From assembly GCA_963840245.1 (NCBI GenBank), contig CAWIYI010000024.1:1-64000 (forward strand): 64,000 nucleotides of DNA, in the 5' to 3' direction. The notes below the pieces were generated by a model, which was given only the letters and a program-made list of their open reading frames with translations, made no database searches and was not told the origin of the DNA. This document shows positions 31,945 through 43,817 of the stretch, one piece after another. Source of the stretch: Bog-473 sp963840245 (lineage in GTDB: Bacteria; Actinomycetota; Acidimicrobiia; Acidimicrobiales; RAAP-2). Both the position numbers and the translations under genes were made by a program. Positions within the stretch are counted from its first letter, which is position 1. Each line of letters opens with the position of its first letter.

Positions 31945-32536
31945 ACGGCGCTCCGCCGTGCTGCCCGGCCCTCCCGCAGGGCACGGCGGGCCGGCGCGAT
32001 GTAGCTGCCAGCGGCCCACCAGGCCAGCCCGAGCCCGATCAGGCCGGTCACCCACCCGATGATCCTGATCGGCTCCTGCCAGCCGGCGCTGCCGTAGCCG
32101 AGGAGGAAGGTCGGGATAGGCGAACATCAATCCGAATGTGCCCGCCTTGCCCACCCACAACACATCGATCCGCGCCGCGCCGAGTGAGGCCAGCAGGAGG
32201 ACCATGACCGAGACCAGGACCTCGCGGGCGATGGTGGCGACGCCGAACCAGAGCGGGACGGCGCCGTACACCATGATGGAGATCACCGCCGTTCCCACCA
32301 GGATCCGGTCGGCGGTCGGGTCCAGCACCTTGCCGAAGGTCGACACCTGGCCGTAGCGCCGGGCCACGAATCCGTCGACCCAGTCCGTCGCGCCGAGGAC
32401 GGCGAGCAGGATCGCCGCCGCCGTCTGGCGGTGCGGCGCCGAAGAGCAGCCACAGGAAGATCGGGATGCACAGGAGGCGCACCATGGTGATGACGTTGGG
32501 AGCGGTGAGGATCCGGTCCAGGCCCTCGTCGTCCAC
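31941..32536 (-). CDS. CDP-alcohol phosphatidyltransferase (PgsA-type, frameshifts)
   Basis: Membrane enzyme of phospholipid synthesis, about 198 codons. It starts at GTG/ATG 32536 (MDDEGLDRILTAPNVITMVRLLCIPIFLWLLFG). The catalytic motif DWVDGFVARRYGQVSTFGKVLDPTADR fits D-x2-DG-x2-AR-x8-G-x3-D-x3-D exactly. Helices follow: VGTAVISIMVYGAVPLWFGV, EVLVSVMVLLLASLGA and a last one in a shifted frame. The frame breaks near 32430 and 32115. It could be phosphatidylglycerophosphate synthase or a related enzyme; the sequence alone does not separate these. The stop overlaps the start of the nucleotidyltransferase fusion as ATGA. Confidence 0.85.
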
Positions 32537-32594
32537 GCACCGAGTCTAGGGAAACCCTCGCGACAGCTCTGTCTGCGTGTGCCAGAGTGGCGAA

Positions 32595-33802
32595 GTGCCG
32601 CGCTTCGAACCGTTCCACGGCCTGCGCTACCGGCCCGAGGTGGCACCAGTGGCCCAGGTCATCGCCCCGCCCTACGACGTGATCTCGCCCACCGAACGGG
32701 TGCACCTGGCCTCCCGGCACCAGGCCAACGCGGTGCTCGTCGAGCTGCCCGAGGCCGATCTCTCGGGGCGGCGCGACCGCTATGCGGTGGCCACCGACCT
32801 CTTCACGCGCTGGCAGGCCGAGGGGATCCTCGTCGCCGACCCCGTCCCGAGCCTCTACCCCTACCGGATGACCGACCCGTCGGGCCGCGCCACGACCGGC
32901 GTCATCGGGGCGTTGGGCCTGGCCGAGCCGGGCGAGGAGAGCGACATCCTGCCCCACGAGCAGACCCTGCCCAAGCCCAAGAGCGACCGCCTCGACCTGC
33001 TGCGGGCCACCCGGGCCAACCTGTCGCCCATCTGGGGCCTCTCCATGGCGGCCGGGGTCACGGCCACGTTCGACCCGACCGACGACGAGCCGGTCGCCGA
33101 CGTCTACGACGACGACGGCGTCCGGCATCAGCTCTGGGTCCTGCACGACGCCGATACGGTGGCCGCTGTCGGCGCCGCCATGGCGAGCGCACCCGTGGTG
33201 CTGGCCGACGGACATCACCGCTACGAGACGGCCCGGGCCTACCAGGCCGAACGCCGACAGGCCAACGGCGGCGCCGCCGGGCCCTACGACCTCGTGATGG
33301 CCCTCGTGGTGGAGCTGTCCGAGGACCAGCTGACCGTCGGCGCCATCCACCGCACCATCAGCGGGCTCCCCGAGGACTTCGACCTGGTCGGCGCACTCTC
33401 GGCCCCTGGTTCGACGTCGTCCGGGCGGGCGCCGCCGACGACCGCACTCTCGGCGCCCTGGCCGACTCCAGCTCCCTGACGCTGGTCACCGGTGGCCAGG
33501 CCTATCTCCTCCTGGCGCACGCCGAGGTCCAGGAACAGGAGGGCAACGACCTCGACTCCAATCTCATCGCCACGGTGCTGGCCGGGCTCCCGCCGCACGA
33601 GGTGATGCACCGGCACAGCGTGGCCGAGGCGATGGAGGCCCTGCGGGACGGCGCGGGCCAGGCGGCCTTCCTCCTGCGCCCGGTGACGGTCAAGCAGATC
33701 GAGGAGTGGGCGAACCAACGCCGGCGCATGCCGCCCAAGACGACCTTCTTCAGCCCGAAGCCCCGGACCGGCATGGTGTTCCGGTCCCTCGATCTCCCAT
33801 GA
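32595..33802 (+). CDS. DUF1015 family protein (one frameshift)
   Basis: About 402 codons. GTG 32595 is chosen because PRFEPFHGLRYRPEVAPVAQVIAPPYDVISPTER begins there, the standard DUF1015 N-terminus. LPHEQTLPKPKSDRLDLLRATRANLSPIWGL and VLADGHHRYETARAYQAER are the conserved His-rich and DGHHRYE motifs. The frame breaks near 33405, after which DSNLIATVLAGLPPHEVMHRHSVAEAM and RRRMPPKTTFFSPKPRTGMVFRSL complete the domain. The function is unknown; homologues often lie near serine or lipid metabolism genes. It is divergent from the phosphatidyltransferase with 58 bases between. Confidence 0.88.
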
Positions 33803-33811
33803 GGTGATGAC

Positions 33812-34277
33812 GTGCACGACTCGGTGACCATCCACATGGCTGCAGCGCCCGATCGGGTGTGGGACCTCGTGAGCGACGTCACCCGCATCGGCAGCTACAG
33901 CCCCGAGACGTTCGAGGCCGAGTGGATCGAGGGTGCTACCGGACCCGCGGTCGGCGCCCGCTTCCGGGGCCACGTCAAGCGCAACGGGATCGGGCCGACC
34001 TACTGGACGACGTGCACCGTCTCTGCGTGCGAACCGGGGAAGACCTTCGCCTTCGGTGTGGGGGCTCCTGGGAAGACCCCGCTGAACGTCTGGCGCTACG
34101 ACATTGAGCCGGCCGAGGACGGCAGCGACGTCACGGAGTCCTTCACGCTGAGCCCGACCTTCGGCCTCCGGCTCTACTGGGCCGTCGTGGGGCTGGTCCC
34201 GGGGCAAGGTCAACCGCAAGGGCATGCAGACCACGCTGGAGCGGATCCGGACCGAGGTCGAGAAGCCGGCGGGCTGA
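33812..34277 (+). CDS. SRPBCC/polyketide cyclase-like protein (one frameshift)
   Basis: A small START-like fold protein, about 155 residues. It begins VHDSVTIHMAAAPDRVWDLVSDVTRIGSYSPETFEAEWI, the typical first strand and helices, then GARFRGHVKRNGIGPTYWTTCTVSACEPGKTFAFGV and DVTESFTLSPTFGLRLYWAV. The frame breaks near 34202; the last helix reads NRKGMQTTLERIRTEVEKPAG in the shifted frame. Ligand unknown. It starts 10 bases after the DUF1015 stop and is followed after two bases by the next gene, so the three are likely one transcript. Confidence 0.8.
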
Positions 34278-34279
34278 GC

Positions 34280-34935
34280 ATGGAGGATCGCGTCACACCA
34301 CTCCTCTACCTGGAGCTGGGCGACGGCTCGCCCGAGGATGGCGCGGCCAGGGCACAGGACCTGGCCGGATGCGCCGGCGTTGCCCGGGTCACCTGGTGGG
34401 CGAACTGCGCGTTCGCACGCACCGACCTGCCGATGCGCATCCGCGACGGCCGGACGCTGGTCGTGGTCGAGGCGGCCGAGCCGTTCGCCGCTCCCTCCCC
34501 CACCCCCGAGGTCCTGCACGCCCACCGCTTCCGCCGACACGCCCGGCCGAGCCAGGGCATCGTCACCGGCGGCCCCACGCTCGGGCTCTCAATCGTGTGG
34601 ATCGGCCCGAGGACCCCGGACCTGGCCGACAGCCTGCGCGACTGGGGCGACTTCGTGCACATCCGCCACATCGCCGCTGCCGCCATCCCCGGCTTCACCC
34701 AGATCTCCGTGTACGAGAACACGGCGGAGGGCGATCCCCGGTACATGCACTTCTACGAGTTCGACACGCTCGAGGCGGAAGCCACCTTTGCCACCATGAT
34801 CCCCAACGTGGCGCCGCGCCTCGGGGGCACCGAGAGCCCCGCCTACGCCGAGTGGGCGGACTGGCGACCCCCAGGCGGGAGGCTGTTCTATTGCAACACC
34901 TTCACCCGACTGGGTGAGGTGGCCGGCGCTTCGAC

Positions 34936-34939
<4 letters not shown>
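34280..34939 (+). CDS. Unknown protein, possibly dimeric alpha/beta-barrel fold
   Basis: An intact 219-aa protein starting at ATG 34280. I do not recognise a family. The second half looks like a ferredoxin-like dimeric barrel: LGLSIVWIGPRTP, IRHIAAAAIPGFTQISVYENT, then RYMHFYEFDTLEAEATFATMIPNVAPRL, with the alternating strands and a helix common to EthD or antibiotic-monooxygenase-like domains. The C-terminus ADWRPPGGRLFYCNTFTRLG is a further strand. The first half (ELGDGSPEDGAARAQDLAGCAGVARVTWWANC) may be a related half-domain. It is last in the DUF1015-SRPBCC transcript and converges with korB, their ends overlapping by four bases. Confidence 0.6.
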
Positions 34940-36003
<1,064 letters not shown>

Positions 36004-36007
<4 letters not shown>

Positions 36008-37886
36008 GACTTCCCTCCGAGCAGCGCCGTGATGGCTGCCTCGATCTCTCCGACGCGGAACGGCACGCCCTGCATCTTGGACATGGTCTTCGCGTCCACC
36101 AGGTACTCGGCCCGCAGGATGCGGCTCAGCTGACCGAGGTTGACCTCGGGCACGAGCACCTGCGTGTAGCGGCTGCAGCACCTCGCCCAGGTTGGCGGGC
36201 AGGGGGTACAGGTGGCGCAGGTGGACGTGGGCGGCCTTCATGCCGCGCGCCCGCACCCGCTTGACGCCCTGCCGCCACGGCGGCGTAGGTGGAACCCCAG
36301 CTGACGAGCAGCAACTGGGCATCCCCGCTCTCGTCGTTGACCTCGACCGGCGGGATGTCCGCGGCGATGCCGGTGATCTTGTCCCGGCGCAGGTGGACCA
36401 TGCGCTCGTGGTTGACGCCGTCGTAGGACACGTTGCCGCTGCCGTCCGCCTTCTCGAGCCCGCCGATGCGGTGCTCGAGGCCCGGCAGGCCCGGCGGGGC
36501 CCACGGCCGGGCCAGCGTCTCGGCGTCGCGCACGTAGGGCCAGAAGCTCTCGTTGCCGTCGTCGTCGACGTGGTTGGGCTCGGTCGCGAAGCCCGGCTCG
36601 ATCGCCTCGAAGGAGTCCAGGTCGGGCAGGCGCCACGGCTCCGCCCCGTTGGCCAGGTAGCCGTCGGAGAGCACGATCACGGGCGTGCGGTACTTCACCG
36701 CCAGCCGGACGGCCTCGATCGCGATGGCGAAGCAGTCGCTGGGCGTCTGCGGCGCAATGATCGGCAGCGGTGCCTCGCCGTGACGGCCGTACATGGCGTG
36801 GAGGAGGTCGGCCTGCTCGGTCTTGGTCGGCAAGCCCGTCGACGGGCCACCCCGCTGGACGTCGACGATGACGAGCGGCAGCTCGAGGTTGATGGCCAGG
36901 CCGATCGGTCTCGGACTTGAGGTCGAGGCCCGGGCCGCTGGTCGTCGTCACCCCGAGGGCACCCCCGAACGAGGCCGCCCAGAGCGGCGCCGATGCCGGC
37001 GATCTCGTCCTCGGCCTGGAAGGTCCGGATGCCGAACTCCTTGCGGCGGCTCAGCTCGTGCAGGATGTCCGAGGCCGGGGTGATCGGGTAGCTGCCCAAG
37101 AAGAGCGGCAGGCCGGCCAGCCGGGTGGCGGCGATCAGGCCCCAGGCCAGCGCCTGGTTGCCCGTGACCTGGACGTACTCGCCCTTCTCGAACGTCGCCG
37201 GACGGATCTCGTAGTTGGACTCGAAGAGCTCGGCCGTCTCGCCGAAGTCGTAGCCGGCCCGGAAGGCCCGCGTGTTGGCCTCGGCCACCTGGGGGCGTGG
37301 CGGCGAAGCGCTCGCTGATCCATTGGATGGTGTCCTCGACCGGTCGCGTGTAGAGCCAGCTGACCAGGCCCAGCGCGAAGAAGTTCTTGGATCGCTCCGC
37401 GTCACGGGGCTTGACCCCGGCCTCCTTGCAGACCTCTTGGGTGATGGAGGTCATCGGGACCTCGTAGACGGTGTAGGCGCTGAGCGAGCCGTCGGTCAAC
37501 GGGCTGGTCTCGTAGCCCGCCTTGGCCAGGTTTCGCTCCTCGAAGGCGTCGCTGTTGACCAGCAGCACCGTGCCCTTGGCCATCAGGCCGATGTTGGCTT
37601 TGAGGGCTGCCGGGTTCATCGCCACCAAGACGTTGGGCGAGTCGCCGGGCGTCAGGATGTCGTGGTCGGAGATGTGGACCTGGAAGGCCGAGACGCCGTT
37701 GAGGGTGCCGGCGGGAGCACGGATCTCGGCGGGGAAGTCCGGGAATGTGGACAGGTCGTTGCCCAGGAGGGCGCTGCTCGTCGTGAAGCGGTCCCCCGTG
37801 AGCTGCATCCCGTCGCCCGAGTCGCCGGCGAACCGTACGATGACCTGGTCCAATACCTCTGTCTCGCGTTGCGTTCCCGATGCCAC
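36004..37886 (-). CDS. korA: 2-oxoacid:ferredoxin oxidoreductase, fused gamma/alpha subunit (frameshifts)
   Basis: About 627 residues from ATG 37886. The N-terminal gamma domain reads QVIVRFAGDSGDGMQLTGDRFTTSSALLGNDLSTFPDFPAEIRAP and GVSAFQVHISDHDILTPGD. The alpha domain then has YVQVTGNQALAWGLIAATRLAGLPLFLGSYPITPASDILHELSR and TFQAEDEIAGIGAALGG. GVTTTSGPGLDLKSE follows with INLELPLVIVDVQRGGPSTGLPTKTEQADLL, the classical alpha-subunit substrate loop. It ends FRVGEIEAAITALLGGKS. The frame breaks near 37295, 36980, 36905, 36275 and 36175. The gamma-alpha fusion is the mycobacterial KorA layout. KorAB allows a CoA-dependent TCA step, and a GarA-like FHA protein 7 kb away could regulate the alternative dehydrogenase. 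Confidence 0.88.
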
Positions 37887-38095
37887 GGGCTGCCTCGTCT
37901 CATGTCAAGGACGTCGAGTGTCTGGCTCACTCCAGCGGGCCTGCACACCCCGCCGCGACGGCGCGCGGGACTCTCCGTCCGAATTGCTCGTTGAGGCCAA
38001 TCCTAACCCCCAGGCACAGAGGGTCTTCTTCATCCAACCTTCATCTGACGCGGCAGGGGCCGGCGAAGGTCCCGCCGGACCGTCCCGACAGCGAA

Positions 38096-39175
38096 TCAGG
38101 CGATGGTGACCTCTTTGTTGAGGTAGACGTCCTGGATGGAGTGGATCAGGGCGGCGCCCTCGGCGAGGGGCCGCTGGAAGGACTTGCGGCCGACGATGAG
38201 CCCCATGCCGCCGGCCCGCTTGTTGATCACCGCCGTGCGAACGGCCTGCGCCAGGTCGCTGTCGCCCTTGGACTCGCCGCCGGAGTTGATCAGGCCGATG
38301 CGGCCGGCGTAGCAGTTGACGACCTGCCAGCGGGTGAGGTCGATCGGGTTGTCGGTCGTCAGCTGCTCGTAGACGAGCGGGTCGGTCCGGCCGAAGCTGA
38401 CGGCGTTGTAGCCGCCGTTGTTCTCGGGCTGCTTCTGCTTGATGATGTCCGCCTCGATCGTGACGCCCATGTGGTTGGCCTGCCCGGTGAGGTCGGCGGA
38501 GAGCTCGTAGTTGACGCCGTCCTTCTGGAACGCCGAGTTGCGCAGGTAGCACCAGAGCACGGTGAACATCCCGAGCCGGTGGGCCTCGGCGAAGGCCTCG
38601 GCGACCTGCTGGAGCTCCCGGTCCATGTCGTCCGAGCCGAAGTAGATGGTGGCGCCGACGCCCATGGCCCCGAGGTCGGACGCCTGGCGGACCGAGGAGA
38701 ACATGATCTGGTCGTAGGTGTTGGGCACGTGCAGGAACGCATTGTGGTTGAGCTTCACGATGAAGGGGATGCGGTGCACGTACTTGCGCGACGCCAGTCC
38801 GAGCGTGCCCAGGGTGGTGGCGACGGCGTTGCATTCGCCGGCCAGCGCGAGCTCCAGCAGGTTCAGCGGGTCGAAGTACATCGGGTTCTTCGAGAAGCTC
38901 GCGGCGGCGGAATGCTCAATGCCTTGGTCGACCGGGAGGATGGAGAGGTAGCCGGTGCCGGCAAGCCGGCCGTGGTCGAACATTGAGCCCAGGTTCCGCA
39001 GGACCGTCGGATTGCGGTCGCTGTCGGCGAACACGGAGCTCAGGTAGTCGGGGCCCGGGAGGGTGAGGTGCTCGGCCGGAAAGGCCTTTGCCGTGTAGCC
39101 GAGCAGGGCGTCCGCGTCGTCGCCGAGGAGCGCTGCCAGGTCGGTGCTCGATGTGCTGGGACTCATGCGGCTCAT
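38096..39175 (-). CDS. Class I fructose-bisphosphate aldolase (DhnA/FbaB-type)
   Basis: Intact; 359 residues from ATG 39175, or 356 if the ATG at 39166 is used. Neither start has a strong ribosome-binding site. The barrel shows GYLSILPVDQGIEHSAAASF, which is typical of archaeal-type class I aldolases, and FIVKLNHNAFL, IMFSSVRQASDLGAMGVGATIYFGSDD, and GVTIEADIIKQKQPENNGG. VNCYAGRIGLINSGGESKG and GGMGLIVGRKSFQRPLAEG carry the phosphate-binding Gly residues and a conserved Lys. It cleaves or forms fructose 1,6-bisphosphate through a Schiff base. It is divergent from the L,D-transpeptidase gene. Confidence 0.88.
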   Translation of the reverse strand: MSRMSPSTSSTDLAALLGDDADALLGYTAKAFPAEHLTLPGPDYLSSVFADSDRNPTVLRNLGSMFDHGRLAGTGYLSILPVDQGIEHSAAASFSKNPMYFDPLNLLELALAGECNAVATTLGTLGLASRKYVHRIPFIVKLNHNAFLHVPNTYDQIMFSSVRQASDLGAMGVGATIYFGSDDMDRELQQVAEAFAEAHRLGMFTVLWCYLRNSAFQKDGVNYELSADLTGQANHMGVTIEADIIKQKQPENNGGYNAVSFGRTDPLVYEQLTTDNPIDLTRWQVVNCYAGRIGLINSGGESKGDSDLAQAVRTAVINKRAGGMGLIVGRKSFQRPLAEGAALIHSIQDVYLNKEVTIA

Positions 39176-39372
39176 GCTACTGGAGGGTCGCGAACCGCTC
39201 TCTTGGGCGCACGAGGTCCGGCGGGCGCCGAGATTCCGCCGCAAGTCACGGGGATGTCGCATGATTTCAACAATTTTCCGCTGCCCCTGACGCAATTACT
39301 TCCCCCTGCGGCCAATACGCTCGATGCTGTCGATCGTCCGGAGTAGGGCAACGTCTTGAACGAGGGGAGGTC

Positions 39373-40691
39373 ATGAACGTTCTGGAGTCACGGTCCGGCA
39401 GGCCGCTGCGCCTGCGCCCGTGGGTGCTGCTCGTCGGTGCAGCCGTCATCGTCGTCGGCGTCGTTCTCGGGCTGACGCTCGGCGCGTCCTCTCCACCGCC
39501 GAAGTCAGACCCCTCGTCCGCGCCGACCACGACCAACCCCGGCGGCGGCACGGCTTCGACCGGATCCTTCTACCTCAAGACCACGATCCCGGCCGCGGGG
39601 ACGCAGAACGTGGCGCCGAACACGACGATCTCGTTGACCTTCTCCGCACCGGTGTCGCTGCACAAGGCGGCGCCGACACTCACTCCGAACATCGCCGGCA
39701 AGTGGGTGCAGACGAACGCCACGACCTTGACCTACGCGCTCGCCTCACCCCTCATCCCGTCCTCCCAGGTGACGGTGACCATCCCCGGCGGTTCCGACGG
39801 CCTGCGATCGGCGCACGGCGCCACGCTGCCCGCATCGCACTCCGTCGCCTTCGGCGTGGCCGCCGGCGACACGCTCCGGCTGCAGCAGCTGCTGGCCCAG
39901 CTGAACTACCTGCCGGTCGGCTTCTCCCCGAGCGGTCCGGCCCCTACCCGGGCCGACCTGGCGCAGGACCAGGCCGGCACCTTCGCGTGGCGCTGGCCCG
40001 GTCTGCCCTCCGAGCTCACGTCGCAGTGGACCCAGGGCACCGAGAACGAGATCACCAAGGCCGCCGTGGAGGCATTCGAGACCCAGAACAACATCGGCGT
40101 GGACGGGATCGCCGGTCCCACGGTGTGGACGGCGCTGATCAACGACGTCATCAACAACAAGCCTGACGCCACGCCCTACGTCTACGTCCTGGTGAACAAG
40201 GTCGTGCCGCAGACCCTGACCCTGTGGAACAACGGGGTGGCGCAGTACGTCGGGATCCCGGTCAACAGCGGGGCGCCCGGCGCCGACACGACCGACGGCA
40301 CCTTCGCCGTCTTCGAGCACGTGCGCTACTCGGACATGAAGGGCACCAATGTGGACGGCTCGACCTACGACGACCCCAACGTGCCCTACGCCAGCTACTT
40401 CAACGGCGGCGACGCGCTGCACGGGTTCATCCGCTCCCACTACGGGACGCCGCAGAGCAACGGCTGCGTCGAGATGAGCTACGCCAACGCCGCCCTGGTG
40501 TGGCCGCTCACCCCGATCGGGACGCTGGTGACCGTGATCGGCCCGGACTTCGGCACCGCGCCGCCGCCGACCACGACGACGACGACGACCGCGCCGGCAG
40601 CCACGACGACGACCGCGCCCGCTCCTGCGACCACCCCGACGACCGCACGGCTCCAGCGGCTCCCGCCACGACGCCGCCGGCTGGCCGCTGA
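39373..40691 (+). CDS. L,D-transpeptidase (YkuD) with Ig-like and peptidoglycan-binding domains (late frameshift)
   Basis: Cell-wall cross-linking enzyme, about 439 codons, from ATG 39373 after GGGGAGG. TM/signal helix WVLLVGAAVIVVGVVLGLTLG is at residues 21-41. A Pro/Ser/Thr linker and an Ig-like domain (TTIPAAGTQNVAPNTTISLTFSAPVS) follow. Then comes a peptidoglycan-binding-like segment (KAAVEAFETQNNIGVDGIAGPTVWTAL), and the YkuD domain with ALHGFIRSHYGTPQSNGCVEM, in which Cys365 is the nucleophile. The C-terminus is a Thr/Pro/Ala tail, and the frame breaks at about 40650 so that it ends PAAPATTPPAGR. It resembles mycobacterial and acidimicrobial Ldt proteins that make 3-3 links. Confidence 0.88.
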
Positions 40692-40700
40692 GGGCCCGGC

Positions 40701-42227
40701 TCAGCCCTTGCTGGAGGGCGGGCCTGTCTTCGTCGAGGTCGACGTCTTGGCCCGGCGTGGCCGCTGCCGGGGCCGGCGCTCCGGGCCGAGACCCCGCAGC
40801 CGTTCGGCTACGTCGTAGGCCTCGGCGTCGGTGCGGAACACCCGCTCGAAGTACTCGCGGGCCTTGGGGACGTCGCCCGGCCCGCTCGTAGAGGTCGGCC
40901 AGGAGGTACCACTGGCGGACGTGGCGCTCGGACGGATTGCGCAGTGCCTTCGAGGCCCCCGCGGTCGACAGCATGGCGATGGCACCGCTGAGGTCGCCCG
41001 CAGTCGGCCAGTGACGCTGCCGCCACGATCCGGCCCTCGGCCAGGACGTCGGGGTCGGGCGAGCTCTGGCGGAGCTCGGTCCACAGCGCGGCCACCTTCT
41101 TCGGCTTGTGCAGCGCCCGCTGGCAGTCCATCAGGACCGGCAGGTGCTCGGTCGAGTCGCTCAGCCGCCCGAACGCCTCCAGGTGGTGGCGGCCGAGCGC
41201 CACCGGCCGCACCGGTAGGCGGCCAGACCGGCGAGCTCCCGTACGGCGGCGACGCCGGGGGCCTCGTCGGCCACCGGCTTGATCGCCCGAAGCGCATCTT
41301 GGAAGCGTCCACGCTCGTAGGCGCCGTACGCCGACTCCGCCCGGTCGACCAGGTGCTCCGGTGGCGGGCTGTCGCGATGTCGGCGGCGTTGCGGATCTCG
41401 GTCGCGATCTCCGGGGGCAGGGCATGCCGCGTGCGACAGGGCGGCGATGGCCTCGGTGGCGCTGCCGGCGGCCGACACGGCGGCGTCGGGGCCGGGGCGC
41501 CCCTTCCTCCGGTGCGGCGCGTCCCGGCCTCTGTGTCCTCCCACTCCCGGGCACCGTCGTCCCGGGTCCACGTGCGCGGCCGGCTTCGGCCGCGGCGCCC
41601 CCACGGCGACGCTCCCGCTCGTCGAGCGCGTCACCGCCACGCTCGTCGGCGGCGCGGCGGGACACCTCGTGGGCGCCACGCCGGGCCACGTTGCCCCATC
41701 CCGCGTCTTGCGGGGCAGCGGCGGCCGTCGTCCGGACGCTCCTCCCGGCCGCTGGCGTCGCTGGGACGGCGCCGCGGCCGGGGCAGATCTCGGTCCGGCC
41801 GCCGCCGGGCGCTTCTGCTCGATGGCCGCGGCACCCCTGGTCGATCGGGGCTGGCCGAGCCAGCTCCCCCACTCCGGCCCGAACTCGGCCGGACCCGCGC
41901 GCCGCCTGCCCGTTCCCCGGGTGACCGCCTCCCGCCACCGCTCCCACCTCGGCTGGGCGCAGCTCCCCGGGTCCCGCTGCTCTTGGTCGTCCGGCGGGCT
42001 CCGCCTCCTCCGCCTCCGGATCCCGCGCCCGAGGTCTGGCCCCGACGCTCACCTCCCGCAGCTGCAGCGCCGCGAGATCGGGATGGAGCCGGCCTGCCCG
42101 CTCCCGCACTCCGCCCCTTGGCGGCGCCGCCGGGTCGAGCTGGCCGCGCCGAGCGCGCCGGTCGCGCCGACCCACCCGACCGCGCCGACTGGGCGCGGCG
42201 ATTCGGCTGGGAGGAGTTCTGGGGCAT
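40701..42227 (-). CDS. TPR-like protein with long disordered N-terminus (frameshifts)
   Basis: From ATG 42227 (MPQNSSQPNRRAQSARSGGSARPARSARP) about 200 residues are Arg/Gly/Ser/Pro-rich with no hydrophobic core. The remaining part, read across several frames, has helical repeats: VDRAESAYGAYERGRFQDALRAIKPV, EAPGVAAVRELAGLAAYRCGRW, LEAFGRLSDSTEHLPVLMDCQRALHKPKKVAALWTELR, PDVLAEGRIVAAASLADCG, and RQWYLLADLYERAGDVPKAREYFERVF. The last pieces match TPR consensus positions. A basic Ala/Lys/Thr tail closes it. The basic N-terminus may bind nucleic acid (inference). At least five frame changes are present. Confidence 0.65.
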
Positions 42228-42236
42228 CGGGTGATT

Positions 42237-43450
42237 CTACGTGCCTCGGTCACGCCGTCCCCGGACGTCTTGTTTGAGCTCGTCGGACACCACCAGTACC
42301 GCGACGACGATCCCCATCAACAGCGTGGCCACCCCGACACCGAGCCCGCTGGCGACGCCGCCGATGAGCAGGACGACCGACGGATGCCGACCGACCACCA
42401 TGCGTCCGGCGACCGGCCGACTGGGGCCCGAGGCGGCCCTGCAGCACTCCGGTCACGACGAAGATACGCCGCCACCGGAACGGCGACCGCCAGCCCCGCC
42501 GTGGTCGCCGCCACTGACGATGACCGCGCCGTGGGAGCTCGCCGCGGCCAGCTGCAGGCCCGCGCCCAGGGCGCCGAGCGAGCCGAAGACGACGTAGTGC
42601 CCGTAGCCCCAGACGAAGGCCAGCTGGCGCGACATCCGCAAGCCCCTCCTCGGACGGGTTCTCGAAGTACCACCACCAGATGGAGAAGACGAGCAGCACG
42701 GACCCGACGACCACCGCCACCAGCCCGGCCGACACGCCGTGCGACGAGCTGGCACTGTGGATGGCCACCGTGACCGCGGCGATGCACTCCCCGAGGACGA
42801 TCAGGGTGAACAGCCCGAAGCGCTCGCTGATGTGACCGGGATGCCACGGCGTGCCCGCCCCGTTCCCCGCCCGCTCGGCCCAGGCCGGCACGAGCATCTC
42901 GAGGCCGGCCAGCACGTAGAAGGCGACCAGGCCGGCCTGGTGCGGCAGGAACAGGCGAGCCACCCAACCGACCTGGAGGATGGAGATGCCTGCCGCGTAC
43001 CGCAGGGCAGCCGGCCTGGCGGCGGGGTCACCCGAGGCGGCCCGGAGCCACTGCGCCACCATGGCGATGCGCATGACGACGTAGCCGACCGTCATGACGG
43101 TGAAGTTGCCGGCGGTGAAGGCGCTGTCGACGCCGGCGGCGAGGATCAGGACGCCGACGATCTGGACGAACGTGCAGCAGGCGGTAGAGGAGGTCGTCGA
43201 CGTCGTAGGCCGAGGCGAACCAGGTGAAGTTGACCCAGGCCCACCAGATGCCGAAGAAGACCAGGAGGTAGCCGACGACGGCGGTGTGGAAGTGGCCGGC
43301 ACCCAGGGCGGCGTGGAGCTGGCCGGCCGCCTGCGAGACGGCGACGACGAAGCAGAGGTCGAAGAGAAGCTCGAGCGGGGTGGAGGCCCGATGCTCCTCG
43401 TCGATGTCCCGCGGGCCCATCGGCAGCACGCGGAGCCGACCCCTGGTCAT
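42237..43450 (-). CDS. Low temperature requirement protein A (LtrA) family membrane protein (frameshifts)
   Basis: About 404 residues with many helices, starting at GTG/ATG 43450. The family signature is at the N-terminus: ASTPLELLFDLCFVVAVSQAAGQLH. GYLLVFFGIWWAWVNFTWFASAYDVDD follows, then LAGLEMLVPAWAERAG and TPWHPGHISERFGLFTLIVLGECIAAVT (a conserved HxxERxxLFTLIVLGE motif). The C-terminal part includes WWWYFENPSEEG, FVWGYGHYVVFGSLGALGAGLQLA and a last helix ATLLMGIVVAVLVV, with the stop at 42237. The frame breaks near 43165, 42645 and 42560 or beyond. The biochemical role of LtrA is unknown. Confidence 0.85.
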
Positions 43451-43552
43451 GGGTGTCCGGTGGGCTCAGCTGCCCGGGAAGTCGGCGGGGGCCGCATGGG
43501 CGGCAGTATCGCAGCGGATCCACGGGTCTTCGGTGATCGGTGCCCTGAACGT

Positions 43553-43591
43553 ACGAAACCCCCTCGAGCCGAAGCTCTGAGGGGGTTTCGT
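43553..43591 (-). terminator. Rho-independent terminator of the rRNA operon
   Basis: A 13-bp perfect inverted repeat, ACGAAACCCCCTC at 43553-43565 and GAGGGGGTTTCGT at 43579-43591, with a 13-base loop. It begins seven bases after the 5S 3' end on the minus strand. The GC-rich stem with its T-containing descending arm fits an intrinsic terminator. Confidence 0.8.
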
Positions 43592-43597
43592 GAGAAA

Positions 43598-43716
43598 TCC
43601 CGGCGGCGACCTACTCTCCCAGGGGGCCTCCCCCCAAGTACCATCGGCGCGGGCGGGCTTAACTGCCGTGTTCGGAATGGGAACGGGTGTTTCCCCGCCG
43701 CCATGGCCACCGGAAA
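43598..43716 (-). rRNA. rrf: 5S ribosomal RNA
   Basis: Read on the minus strand, the gene starts TCCGGTGGCCATGGCGGCGG and contains the universal CCGTTCCCATTCCGAACACGG and GTTAAGCC segments. It ends GTAGGTCGCCGCCGGGA, which pairs with the start. Ends are set to within a few bases. It is 114 bases downstream of the 23S gene, with a small hairpin (GGCTGCG/CGCAGCC, 43773-43790) between. Confidence 0.93.
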
Positions 43717-43798
43717 TCTTGCACTCGGCGGGGCTCGAGCCATCCCGTGTCGACGGACAGGGCCACGCCTGAGGCTGCGTTTCCGCAGCCCCTGAGCG

Positions 43799-43817
43799 TT
43801 CCAAAGCGAGCACGAGC
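43799..43817 (-). repeat. 3' strand of 23S rRNA processing stem
   Basis: TTCCAAAGCGAGCACGAGC here is the exact reverse complement of the 19 bases at 48999-49017 just before the 23S gene. The two would form the long stem cut by RNase III during pre-23S maturation. Confidence 0.85.

Noticed and set aside
37880..38986. A 368-codon plus-strand frame rich in Val, Asp and Glu
   Set aside because: It is antisense to the intact class I aldolase gene.
40560..40640. CRISPR-like short repeats (ACGACGACG runs)
   Set aside because: They encode the Thr/Pro tail of the L,D-transpeptidase. There are no spacers or repeat units of CRISPR size anywhere in the window.
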